Part shown: one piece after another, positions 1-5,495 of the stretch | Layout of the letters: each line of letters begins with the position of its first letter | Position numbering within the stretch: the stretch's first letter is position 1 | Source of the DNA: an uncultured Desulfovibrio sp. | GTDB taxonomy: Bacteria > Desulfobacterota > Desulfovibrionia > Desulfovibrionales > Desulfovibrionaceae | Reading direction: 5' to 3' | Assembly: GCA_947176055.1 (NCBI GenBank) | Contig: CAMWPE010000132.1 | Location: 1-6,792, forward strand | DNA: 6,792 nucleotides | Program-made: the position numbers and the translations under genes | Notes under the pieces: model-generated | The model's input: the letters and a program-made list of their open reading frames with translations, nothing else | Database searches by the model: none | Told to the model about the DNA's origin: nothing

Positions 1-195
1 TTCGGCTTTGTCCGGCGCGGGCGACCATTCGTCGCCCAGAGAGAGGAGATTATTCGTTTCACCGGCGCGCGCCGAAAGCACGACCACGAGTTTGTCGGCC
101 CTTTCGCGACCATCGAGGACCTTTTCCATGACCATTTTCATACTTTCCAGATCGGCGACGGACGTACCCCCGAATTTCTGAACCAATATCTTCAT
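1..195 (-). CDS. lysC: Aspartate kinase, N-terminal 65 residues (cut by window edge)
   Basis: Aspartate kinase phosphorylates L-aspartate to aspartyl-4-phosphate, the entry step to lysine, threonine, methionine and diaminopimelate. Only the first 65 codons are here; the frame is open to position 1. The translation starts MKILVQKFGGTSVADLES, with the family's N-terminal K-[FY]-G-G-T-S-V nucleotide-binding motif at residues 7-13. A second conserved block, VVVLSARAGETNNL, lies at residues 37-50, where the family has SAMxGxTN. The ATG at 193-195 is preceded by a GAGG Shine-Dalgarno (201-204) five bases away, formed by the last tsaE codons. It starts 2 bp after the tsaE stop, so it is the fourth gene of the acpS operon and probably coupled. 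The catalytic remainder and any ACT regulatory domains are outside the window, so feedback regulation cannot be judged. Confidence 0.93.
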   Translation of the reverse strand, partial: MKILVQKFGGTSVADLESMKMVMEKVLDGRERADKLVVVLSARAGETNNLLSLGDEWSPAPDKAE

Positions 196-197
196 TC

Positions 198-683
198 TTA
201 CCTCGGATTATCCGCGCTCCAGCTCGCCGTAATTTCGGCGAGTAGATCGGCCGCGGAGTTGCCATGGGCAGTAAAAACTGGCAAGCGGGAATTGTTATCC
301 ATAATTAAATTAATGTCCAGATATGATTCGGGGAGGAGCGCCAGGGGAAAAAATTCGGCCCATTCGATAATTATCTGGCTTTCGCCTTCATCCAGCGCCT
401 CCAGCAACTCGTCCGGCGTATCTTCGCGACAACGATAGAGATCGCAATGCAACACGGGCGGAGCTACGGGATAACGGTTGCAGATTGTGAATGACGGACT
501 GGCGACCTGGGCTCTTTCCGCGCCAGGCATTGCCGCGACTAGCGCGCGGGTCAGAGCCGTCTTGCCGCTTCCCAGATCGCCGCGCAGGAAAAGCGGCGGA
601 GAATTATAGCGGGACAAAGTCCGTCCCAACAACGCGCCCAGCCTGATTGTATCGGCCAGGGACTTTAGTTCGATGACGGCCAT
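198..683 (-). CDS. tsaE: tRNA threonylcarbamoyladenosine biosynthesis ATPase TsaE
   Basis: TsaE (formerly YjeE) is the small P-loop ATPase that works with TsaB and TsaD to place threonylcarbamoyl on A37 of ANN-decoding tRNAs in the cytoplasm. The 161-residue product has the usual family length. Visible motifs are the Walker A GDLGSGKT at residues 35-42, the ASPSFTI switch-like block at 61-67 (relatives have SPTF), HCDLYR at 79-84, and the IIIEWAE strand at 104-110. The ATG at 681-683 overlaps the 3' end of nnr by 19 bp. An AAGGG (693-697) lies nine bases upstream as a moderate Shine-Dalgarno. The gene lies between nnr and lysC; nnr-tsaE adjacency is common in bacteria. TsaB and TsaD are not in the window. 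Confidence 0.95.
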   Translation of the reverse strand: MAVIELKSLADTIRLGALLGRTLSRYNSPPLFLRGDLGSGKTALTRALVAAMPGAERAQVASPSFTICNRYPVAPPVLHCDLYRCREDTPDELLEALDEGESQIIIEWAEFFPLALLPESYLDINLIMDNNSRLPVFTAHGNSAADLLAEITASWSADNPR

Positions 684-2299
684 GGCGCCAAGCCCTTATC
701 CAGCAATATCTTGTCCAAACTTCTCAACCACGCGGCGATATGGGGGAGCGCTTTAGCAAGCTCGCCGGCCAGGAGCCCGCGGCCGGGAAATTGAGCCGAT
801 AACATTACGCCGGCTAAAGCGTGAAGACCTACGGCCTTGGCGGCGATCGCCAGAGAGGAGCCGCGGTCGCGCCCAGCCAGAAAGCCTCCCGCGCATCCGG
901 CCAATACATCTCCGGCGCCGGCTATGGCGAGGCTAGGCAGATCGTATGGGCAAAGAACAAACGGCTCGCCTGGCGCGCCTACGAGAGTATACGCGCCCTT
1001 CAGGACGCAGACGGCGCGATATGTGTCCAGGATAGCGGCCAACGCGGCAGGGCGATCCTCCTGGATTGCGACATGCTCAATACCTAACAAAGCCGCGGCT
1101 TCGCCCGGATGCGGAGTCAGGATATCATCGACTCGGACATATTGCCGGAATGAGGGTTCGCGTCCGATAATCTTCAGGGCGTCCGCGTCGATAACCGCCG
1201 GAGGCCGGTTTTTTACGGACAAGAGCTCATGGAGGAGAGCGTCGGCTTTTTCGCCCATGCCCGGTCCTATGACCAGGGCGTCGGCGGACGCGATCTCAGC
1301 CGCCAGATTGACCGGAATAGCGCCGGGCCATTCCAGCCCCAGATCCATGGTCATAATTTCCGGCGCGAAATTTCTCGCCTGGGCGACAGTCGCGGAGGGG
1401 GCGCATACCGTGACAAGTCCCGCGCCGGCGCGGAGGGCGGACAGGGCTGCCAGACAGGCGGCTCCGCCCATGCCCGGCTGTCCTCCAACGATCAGGACTC
1501 GACCAAAAATATTTTTATAGGAATTTTCAGGATAGACGTAAAAAGGGAGGAAGGCGCGGCCGTCCAGCAACAGTCCGTCGGCGTCGATTTGCTCGCGGAC
1601 AACGCGGGGAAAGCCGACTTCGCGGACATAAACTTCGCCGGCGTATTCGCGACCAATACACAAGCCGGGTTTGTCCGCGGCGAATGTCGCCGTAAGATCG
1701 GCGCGAATTGCGATTGGCGACGGTCGCCCGGTTCGCGCGTCCAGACCGCTGGGGATATCGAGAGCCATAACGCGGACGCCGCTTAGGGAGGCGAATTCGT
1801 TAATCGCCGCGACGAGTTTTTCCAGCTCCGGCTTTAGCGGCCCGGAAAAACCTGTGCCCAGTAGTCCGTCGATTATAATGGATGGCTTCGCGCCGGCGGT
1901 TAGAACCCGGCTCGCGAAAATAGCGGGCGCGTCGACCGGATCTATACGGAGAATTTCGACATTGTCGCGCCGCGCCAGGTCGAGATTGACGGCGGGCGAG
2001 CCGAAGTATTGATCAGGAGCTTTTAAGCAAAAAAGAGTAGGGATGGCTCCGCGATCGGCGAGATTACGGGCGAGGGCCGCGGCGTCGCCGCCATTGTTGC
2101 CGCTCCCCATGAAAAGCCAGATACGGACGCCGGTCGGCGCTCCCCATTTTTGCTCCAGGAGATCGAGAGCGGCCCGCGCGGCGTTTTCCATCAGCATGAG
2201 CTCGGGAATGCCAAAATCGATGGCTTTTTTATCCATCAGCCGCGTTGTCTCCGGACAGGCGAGAATTGGCAGACAGGCGAGAAAGGAATCGGGGGACAT
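665..2299 (-). CDS. nnr: Bifunctional NAD(P)H-hydrate epimerase / ADP-dependent NAD(P)H-hydrate dehydratase
   Basis: This enzyme repairs hydrated, inactive NAD(P)H: the N-terminal YjeF_N domain epimerises R and S hydrates and the C-terminal ribokinase-like domain dehydrates the S form using ADP. The 544 residues match a fused NnrE-NnrD protein. Epimerase part, about 1-235: GNNGGD at 67-72, DGLLGTGFSG at 144-153 and DIPSGLD at 181-187. Dehydratase part, about 252-525: GGQPGMGGA at 272-280, IGPGMG at 344-349, DADAL at 371-375, TPHPGE at 395-400, KGAYTLV at 434-440 and AGAGDVLAG at 460-468, with the probable catalytic Asp464. Relatives usually have GSGD or GTGD there, so the Ala is a mild variant. 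The ATG at 2297-2299 follows a strong GGAGGG (2305-2310) five bases away and is 1 bp from the acpS stop. Both domains look intact. Confidence 0.95.
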   Translation of the reverse strand: MSPDSFLACLPILACPETTRLMDKKAIDFGIPELMLMENAARAALDLLEQKWGAPTGVRIWLFMGSGNNGGDAAALARNLADRGAIPTLFCLKAPDQYFGSPAVNLDLARRDNVEILRIDPVDAPAIFASRVLTAGAKPSIIIDGLLGTGFSGPLKPELEKLVAAINEFASLSGVRVMALDIPSGLDARTGRPSPIAIRADLTATFAADKPGLCIGREYAGEVYVREVGFPRVVREQIDADGLLLDGRAFLPFYVYPENSYKNIFGRVLIVGGQPGMGGAACLAALSALRAGAGLVTVCAPSATVAQARNFAPEIMTMDLGLEWPGAIPVNLAAEIASADALVIGPGMGEKADALLHELLSVKNRPPAVIDADALKIIGREPSFRQYVRVDDILTPHPGEAAALLGIEHVAIQEDRPAALAAILDTYRAVCVLKGAYTLVGAPGEPFVLCPYDLPSLAIAGAGDVLAGCAGGFLAGRDRGSSLAIAAKAVGLHALAGVMLSAQFPGRGLLAGELAKALPHIAAWLRSLDKILLDKGLAPWPSSN

Positions 2300-2300
2300 A

Positions 2301-2672
2301 TCAACCCTCCAGAATTACCATGGCGACGGCGTAATGTCTTTCATGGCTGATGGAAAGATGGATCTGTTTTACGCCCAGATCGCGGGCTATAACTTCGGCG
2401 CGACCCTTCAGGAAGACGACGGGTCGGCCTGCCCGGTCGTTTTCAACGCGCGTGTCCAGCCAGTCGACGCCTTTGGAAAAGCCGGTGCCAAGCGCCTTTA
2501 CAAAGGCTTCGCGGGCGGCGAAACGCCCGGCGAGATAGGGGATGGGATCATCGGGCAATTTTTCCAGCTCGGTTGGCGAGAGAATTTTAGCCGCGAATTT
2601 GATCCCGAAACGTTTGTAGATTTTTTCTATCCGACGCGAGTCGGCGAGGTCGATTCCCACCCCGATAATCAT
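2301..2672 (-). CDS. acpS: Holo-[acyl-carrier-protein] synthase
   Basis: AcpS transfers 4'-phosphopantetheine from coenzyme A to the conserved serine of acyl carrier protein, activating fatty acid synthesis. The 123-residue product from the ATG at 2670-2672 has the usual family length. It begins MIIGVGIDLADSRRIEK, the standard N-terminus, with Mg-binding Asp8. The helix FAAREAFVKALGTG (51-64) carries the second metal ligand, Glu55, and SISH is at 107-110 near the end. The frame is open further upstream (a TTG at 2744), but the extra 24 residues resemble nothing in the family, so the internal ATG is preferred despite a weak Shine-Dalgarno. It is the first gene of the minus-strand operon. The gene often found upstream, pdxJ, is absent; the divergent ugd lies there instead. 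Confidence 0.95.
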   Translation of the reverse strand: MIIGVGIDLADSRRIEKIYKRFGIKFAAKILSPTELEKLPDDPIPYLAGRFAAREAFVKALGTGFSKGVDWLDTRVENDRAGRPVVFLKGRAEVIARDLGVKQIHLSISHERHYAVAMVILEG

Positions 2673-2782
2673 ATTCTGATCCGCTTTAAATTTTGCGCAT
2701 GGGAGCGCGAGTATTCGGAGATGCCTCGCCGCGAAGGGCGTCAAGCCGCGATTTCGCGCGGATCCCTACGGCGGGTTTAGCT

Positions 2783-2822
2783 TAAAAATATCCCTAAACG
2801 GCGGAGAAAATCCGCCCAGGGA
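2783..2822 (-). terminator. Putative rho-independent terminator upstream of acpS
   Basis: Read on the minus strand this is a two-part stem: TCCCT pairs with AGGGA outside, and GGCGGA (2811-2816) pairs with TCCGCC (2800-2805) around a TTTTC loop. It is followed at once by TATTTTT. The T-tract lies only on the minus-strand side; the plus-strand side continues CATTTTCCCC. It lies about 110 bp before the acpS start, so it either ends a separate short transcript or acts as a leader attenuator for the operon. Confidence 0.6.
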
Positions 2823-2961
2823 CATTTTCCCCGTTTGGCGGGACAGGCGCGATCGTTCTGGCGCGCTCCGTTTCGCCTCGCAAAGCCGTCATAGCGCGAC
2901 TATTTTCAATCGCCGCGCGCTTTATATTATCCGTAGTTTGGTTCGCGGCTAACCTGACCAT
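2794..2961 (-). CDS. Possible 55-residue small protein, unknown function
   Basis: I do not recognise this ORF. It runs from an ATG at 2959-2961 to a TAG at 2794-2796 and would encode 55 residues starting MVRLAANQTTDNIKRAAIEN, with a mostly polar, possibly helical first 35 residues, a PVPPNG turn near 39-44, no cysteine and no membrane segment. In favour: an AGAGG (2972-2976) ten bases upstream, about three quarters purines at first codon positions, a promoter-like pair just upstream, and a terminator-like hairpin at its 3' end that also contains the stop. Against: it is short, has no known homologue to my knowledge, and chance ORFs are common in GC-rich DNA. A non-coding transcript is equally possible. 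Confidence 0.25.
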   Translation of the reverse strand: MVRLAANQTTDNIKRAAIENSRAMTALRGETERARTIAPVPPNGENVPGRIFSAV

Positions 2962-2977
2962 CGGAAACGCGCCTCTC

Positions 2978-3006
2978 TTGCTAGAGTTTGAGGATTATTA
3001 TATTGT
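2978..3006 (+). promoter_or_regulatory. Possible sigma70-type promoter of ugd
   Basis: TTGCTA at 2978-2983 and TATTGT at 3001-3006 are separated by 17 bp, each matching four of six consensus bases. Other -10-like words (TATTAT, TATAAA) lie in the same AT-rich stretch, so the exact element is uncertain. The position, about 60 bp before the ugd start, is suitable. This is pattern matching only. Confidence 0.3.
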
Positions 3007-3022
3007 TATAAAAGAAAGTCCA
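2994..3022 (-). promoter_or_regulatory. Possible minus-strand promoter facing the 55-codon ORF and acpS
   Basis: On the minus strand TGGACT (3017-3022, four of six matches to TTGACA) and AATAAT (2994-2999, five of six matches) are 17 bp apart. An exact TATAAT overlaps at 2997-3002 but would sit only 14 bp from the same -35. A start near 2987 would give a roughly 200-base transcript ending at the terminator-like stem at 2783-2822. It overlaps the possible ugd promoter on the other strand. Confidence 0.3.
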
Positions 3023-3055
3023 TATGCGGAAGAAGGCGCGAGCGCCGATTTTAGC

Positions 3056-3059
3056 GGAG
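3056..3059 (+). promoter_or_regulatory. Shine-Dalgarno of ugd
   Basis: GGAG sits six bases before the ATG at 3066-3068. It supports that start over an upstream ATG at 3024, which would add 14 residues in front of the Rossmann fold. Confidence 0.7.
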
Positions 3060-3065
3060 AGAACG

Positions 3066-4421
3066 ATGAAATTATGCATAATTGGCACAGGCTACGTGGG
3101 CCTTGTTTCGGCCGCCTGTTTCGCCGAAATGGGGAACAATGTCGTCTGCGTGGATATCAAAAAGGAAGTGGTCGAAAACCTGCGCAAAGGCGTCGTGCAC
3201 ATATTCGAGCCCGGGCTCGATATTCTCGTCCGGCGCAACCATGACGACGGCAGGCTTTCCTTCACTACGGATATCCGGGAGGCGGTAAGGGGCGCGGAAT
3301 GCGTTTTTATCTGCGTAGGCACGCCGCCGCGACCGGACGGCTCCTGCGATTTAAGTTACGTTTATAAAGCCGCGAAGGAAATTGGCGAATATATGACGGG
3401 CGATTTGATCGTTGTGGACAAGTCCACAGTGCCCGTGGGAACGGCCGACGCGGTAAAAAGCATTATCGATGAACAGTTGACCAAAAGAGGTCTGGATTAT
3501 GTCGCGGAAGTGGTTTCGAATCCGGAATTTCTCAAGGAAGGCGACGCCATCGCGGACTTCATGAAGCCGGATCGGGTGATTGTCGGAACCTCCTCTCAAC
3601 GCGCCGCGGCGATCATGCGCGAATTGTACTCGCCTTTCGCGCGGACGCGGGACAAAATAATCGTCATGGGCGTCAGAAGCGCGGAAATGACGAAATACGC
3701 GGCCAACTGCATGCTCGCCGCGAAGATATCGTTTATTAATGAGATCGCCTGCATATGCGAAAAAATCGGAGCCGACGCGCGCGACGTTCGCAATGGCATT
3801 GGCTCGGACACGCGCATTGGCTATCAATTTATTTATCCGGGCGTAGGCTACGGCGGCTCCTGTTTTCCCAAGGACGTTAAAGCGCTTATCCAGACGGCTA
3901 CGGAAGCCGGAGTCGAGCCGATGGTGCTGAACGCGGTGGAGGCGGCCAACGCCCGCCAGAAAAAGCGCATGGTCGAAATTATCAAGGATTATTTCGCGGA
4001 CAAGGGAGGCGTCGCTGGCAAAACGCTCGCTCTCTGGGGCCTCGCCTTCAAGGCGAACACCGACGATATGCGCGAAGCCGCGTCTATCGAAATCATAAAC
4101 GGGTTAACCGCGGAGGGTATGAAAATACGCGCGTTTGATCCGGAAGCCGCTAAAAACGCGCGCGAAATATTTAAAGACAACGCTCTTGTGGAGATCGTCG
4201 GCGAGCAATACGCGGCCCTGGACGGGGCGGACGCCCTGCTGGTCGCGACTGAATGGAATCAATTCCGCAATCCGGACTTCGGGGGAATTAAAGAACGGCT
4301 GGCCTCGCCGGTATTATTCGACGGCCGCAATCTCTATTCGCCAAAAGCGATGGCCGAGCGCGGCTTCGCCTATTTCTCCATAGGCCGAAGACCGGATCCG
4401 GCCCCGGATAAGGGCGCGTAA
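3066..4421 (+). CDS. ugd: UDP-glucose 6-dehydrogenase
   Basis: Ugd oxidises UDP-glucose twice with NAD+ to UDP-glucuronate, a cytoplasmic precursor for capsule, exopolysaccharide or lipopolysaccharide sugars. The 451 residues are close to the usual length for single-chain bacterial enzymes. The N-terminal Rossmann fold starts MKLCIIGTGYVGLVSAACF (GTGYVG at 7-12). Further family blocks are ICVGTPP at 82-88, DKSTVPVGT at 118-126, NPEFLKEGDA at 152-161, and EMTKYAANC at 207-215 with the conserved Lys210. The catalytic nucleophile is Cys266 in GVGYGGSCFPKD (259-270), and the C-terminal nucleotide-binding domain begins near LWGLAFKANTDDMREA (323-338). All key residues are present. The gene stands alone, divergent from acpS, with its own Shine-Dalgarno and terminator. 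No glycosyltransferase or other polysaccharide gene is adjacent, so the end product cannot be inferred. Confidence 0.97.
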   Translation: MKLCIIGTGYVGLVSAACFAEMGNNVVCVDIKKEVVENLRKGVVHIFEPGLDILVRRNHDDGRLSFTTDIREAVRGAECVFICVGTPPRPDGSCDLSYVYKAAKEIGEYMTGDLIVVDKSTVPVGTADAVKSIIDEQLTKRGLDYVAEVVSNPEFLKEGDAIADFMKPDRVIVGTSSQRAAAIMRELYSPFARTRDKIIVMGVRSAEMTKYAANCMLAAKISFINEIACICEKIGADARDVRNGIGSDTRIGYQFIYPGVGYGGSCFPKDVKALIQTATEAGVEPMVLNAVEAANARQKKRMVEIIKDYFADKGGVAGKTLALWGLAFKANTDDMREAASIEIINGLTAEGMKIRAFDPEAAKNAREIFKDNALVEIVGEQYAALDGADALLVATEWNQFRNPDFGGIKERLASPVLFDGRNLYSPKAMAERGFAYFSIGRRPDPAPDKGA

Positions 4422-4438
4422 CACCAGTCTTCCGCGAT

Positions 4439-4456
4439 CCTCCGCTTAAGCGAAGG
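4439..4456. repeat. Short inverted repeat in the ugd 3' untranslated region
   Basis: A perfect ten-base palindrome, CGCTTAAGCG (4443-4452), is extended by CCT and AGG after one mismatch. No T-tract follows closely, so it is not itself a convincing terminator. Function unknown; it may be chance or add structure to the 3' end of the ugd mRNA. Confidence 0.4.
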
Positions 4457-4475
4457 CGAAACAATTTTTATGATA

Positions 4476-4515
4476 AGAAGCCGGTTTTATTCCGGCTTTT
4501 TTCGTTCCGGCTTCT
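4476..4515 (-). terminator. Possible weak terminator of the rhomboid gene
   Basis: On the minus strand AGAAGCCGG, which includes part of the rhomboid stop codon, can pair with CCGGCTTCT across a 22-base loop. The inner AAGCCGG (4492-4498) can compete for the same partner. What follows, CTTATCATAAAAATTG, is AT-rich but not a proper T-tract. It may therefore be only a weak minus-strand signal made from the same DNA as the strong ugd terminator. Confidence 0.3.
4478..4502 (+). terminator. Rho-independent terminator of ugd
   Basis: AAGCCGG (4478-4484) and CCGGCTT (4492-4498) form a perfect 7-bp stem around a TTTTATT loop, followed by an uninterrupted T run to 4502. It lies 56 bp after the ugd stop and before the convergent rhomboid gene, so it fits plus-strand termination. 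Confidence 0.85.
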
Positions 4516-5428
4516 AGATTAGCGCGATTATCCAGGCGCAGACGAGGAGCGCGAGTCCTAGCGCTCCGAGCGCGAACTGGGGTAGCCGCGCTTTTTTGTC
4601 TCCGCGGATGAAACCGGTAAACAGTCCCGCCGCGAGTCCCGCGATGTGCGCTCCGTAATCGGAGCGCTCTCCTTCGGCGCCGAGCATGGCGAGAAGGGCG
4701 ACGGCCGCCGCCAGGGTTACGAACATTTTGCGCGGATCATCGACCCTCCGGATCATAATTCCGGCCAGGACTCCAAGGGAGGCGAAAACAGCCGTCGAGA
4801 AACCCACGCTGACGTAGCCAGGAGTTCTGAAAAATACGCAGGCAAGATTAGCCAGTCCGCCGGCAAATACGGTAAGCAGGAATGCGGATCCGTATCCTAC
4901 GGCGCGAGCGAGCATATAGAGGAACACCGCGCCGAAAAAGCTATTCCCCGCCAAGTGCGAAACATCGACATGCAGGGTCATGGCGGTAAACGCGCGGTAG
5001 TATTGTTTATGAAAGACTACGGCGGCGTAGTTCAGGGAACCGAGTCCGGTCAGTTCCGCCGGAGGCGGAAGGGCGGCGAAGAAGCGGGAGCCATGTTGCA
5101 AGGGATAGAACAGGAGAAGCGGCAGAAGCCAAAGATAAGCGAATTCCGCGCTTTGATGGACAGGGATCGGACGTTTTTTTGAGGGCGGTCGCGCGAGCTC
5201 GTCCCTGTAGGCGGCCAGTTCCGCGCGGGCGAGAGTTTCCAGCAGGGCCGGAGCGAAAAAATATGCTCTGTCTCGGACGCGCCAGATGACGAAAGGGATG
5301 CCCCTGGCTTCCAGCACCAGCTTGCAATCGCGCAACCTGGCGAAGGATTTCAGGTTGACGCCTGGAGTTACGCGACGCCAGGCGTAGGGAATCCATCGAG
5401 GACGGAGGCGGATCGTCAGTTTCATCAT
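4514..5428 (-). CDS. Rhomboid-family intramembrane serine protease with N-terminal cytosolic region
   Basis: Rhomboids cleave transmembrane substrates inside the lipid bilayer. The 304-residue product has a polar N-terminal region of about 95 residues, then about seven hydrophobic segments: roughly 98-112, 156-178, 180-200, 205-225, 234-250, 258-274 and 285-303. The family signature is present: YYRAFTAMTLH at 143-153, SHLAGN at 157-162 (His158 and Asn162, the oxyanion-hole HxxxN pattern), GFSTAVFASLG at 209-219 with nucleophile Ser211, and GAHIAGLAAG at 259-268 with catalytic His261. Ser211 is followed by Thr instead of the usual Gly. The N-terminal part (LEARGIPFVIW, 39-49, and the helix at 61-80) suggests a small alpha/beta domain of unknown role. 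ATG at 5426-5428 is chosen, but no good Shine-Dalgarno precedes it and an in-frame ATG follows directly. The substrate is unknown. It lies downstream of rpmB behind a terminator and converges on ugd. Confidence 0.88.
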   Translation of the reverse strand: MMKLTIRLRPRWIPYAWRRVTPGVNLKSFARLRDCKLVLEARGIPFVIWRVRDRAYFFAPALLETLARAELAAYRDELARPPSKKRPIPVHQSAEFAYLWLLPLLLFYPLQHGSRFFAALPPPAELTGLGSLNYAAVVFHKQYYRAFTAMTLHVDVSHLAGNSFFGAVFLYMLARAVGYGSAFLLTVFAGGLANLACVFFRTPGYVSVGFSTAVFASLGVLAGIMIRRVDDPRKMFVTLAAAVALLAMLGAEGERSDYGAHIAGLAAGLFTGFIRGDKKARLPQFALGALGLALLVCAWIIALI

Positions 5429-5440
5429 CCGGGAGCTGGC

Positions 5441-5467
5441 TAAAATAAAATCCCCGCGCGGGCGGGG
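5441..5467 (-). terminator. Rho-independent terminator of rpmB
   Basis: On the minus strand CCCCGC pairs with GCGGGG around a CCGC loop and is followed by ATTTTATTTTA. It begins about 28 bp after the rpmB stop. The T-rich end lies only 12 bases before the rhomboid ATG. Confidence 0.75.
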
Positions 5468-5495
5468 TTGGGGGGAGAATAAGACCGGTTCGTTT

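Larger units (their letters stand above)
2673..3065. other. Divergent intergenic region between acpS and ugd (393 bp)
   Basis: No recognised protein family is encoded here. From the acpS side it holds a weak TTGACG box on the minus strand (2739-2744) with no good -10, a GC-rich hairpin CCGCG/CGCGG at 2746-2761, and a minus-strand terminator-like stem with T-tract at 2783-2822. Beyond these are an unassigned 55-codon minus-strand ORF at 2794-2961, an AT-rich island at about 2978-3025 with possible promoters on both strands, and the short ugd leader with its Shine-Dalgarno. A small GGCGC/GCGCC inverted repeat sits in that leader at 3035-3046. It is unusually long and structured for a window whose other spacers are under about 205 bp. 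Confidence 0.6.

Noticed and set aside
837..1520. Long plus-strand open frame opposite nnr (also 1229-1786 and 1671-2012)
   Set aside because: They lie wholly antisense to the intact, motif-rich nnr gene, and their translations are low-complexity Arg/Ala/Ser/Gly without family motifs, as expected in GC-rich DNA.
2673..2744. Longer N-terminus for AcpS starting at TTG 2744
   Set aside because: The extra 24 residues have no counterpart in the family; AcpS proteins start at the MIIGVGIDL-type sequence.
2043..2780. 245-codon plus-strand frame across nnr and acpS
   Set aside because: It is antisense to two well-supported genes and shows no recognisable domain.
2880..2887. GCAAAGCC on the plus strand, reminiscent of the c-di-GMP-I riboswitch core
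   Set aside because: The other conserved parts (GGCAAACC, the GAAA tetraloop hairpin, and the GGTAGC...GGTTACCG arm at correct spacing) are missing, so this is probably coincidence.
2953..2959. GGTCAGG on the minus strand, as in the SRP RNA core
   Set aside because: The diagnostic GGAAGGAAGCAGCC segment is absent.
2783..2976. Lysine riboswitch ahead of the operon containing lysC (AGAGGCGCG at the minus-strand 5' side resembles the L-box start)
   Set aside because: Beyond the first few bases the conserved AGTA, AAGGGG-AGCG and GCCGAAG elements are not present.
2963..2981. Sigma54 promoter ahead of ugd, based on TTGCTA
   Set aside because: The nearest GG is 15 bases before the GC instead of the required 10.
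3351..3827. 158-codon minus-strand frame inside ugd
   Set aside because: It is a shadow of the intact ugd reading frame with no motif or ribosome binding site of note.
4646..5182. 178-codon plus-strand frame opposite the rhomboid gene
   Set aside because: The polar, repetitive translation is the complement of a rhomboid gene that carries all catalytic motifs.
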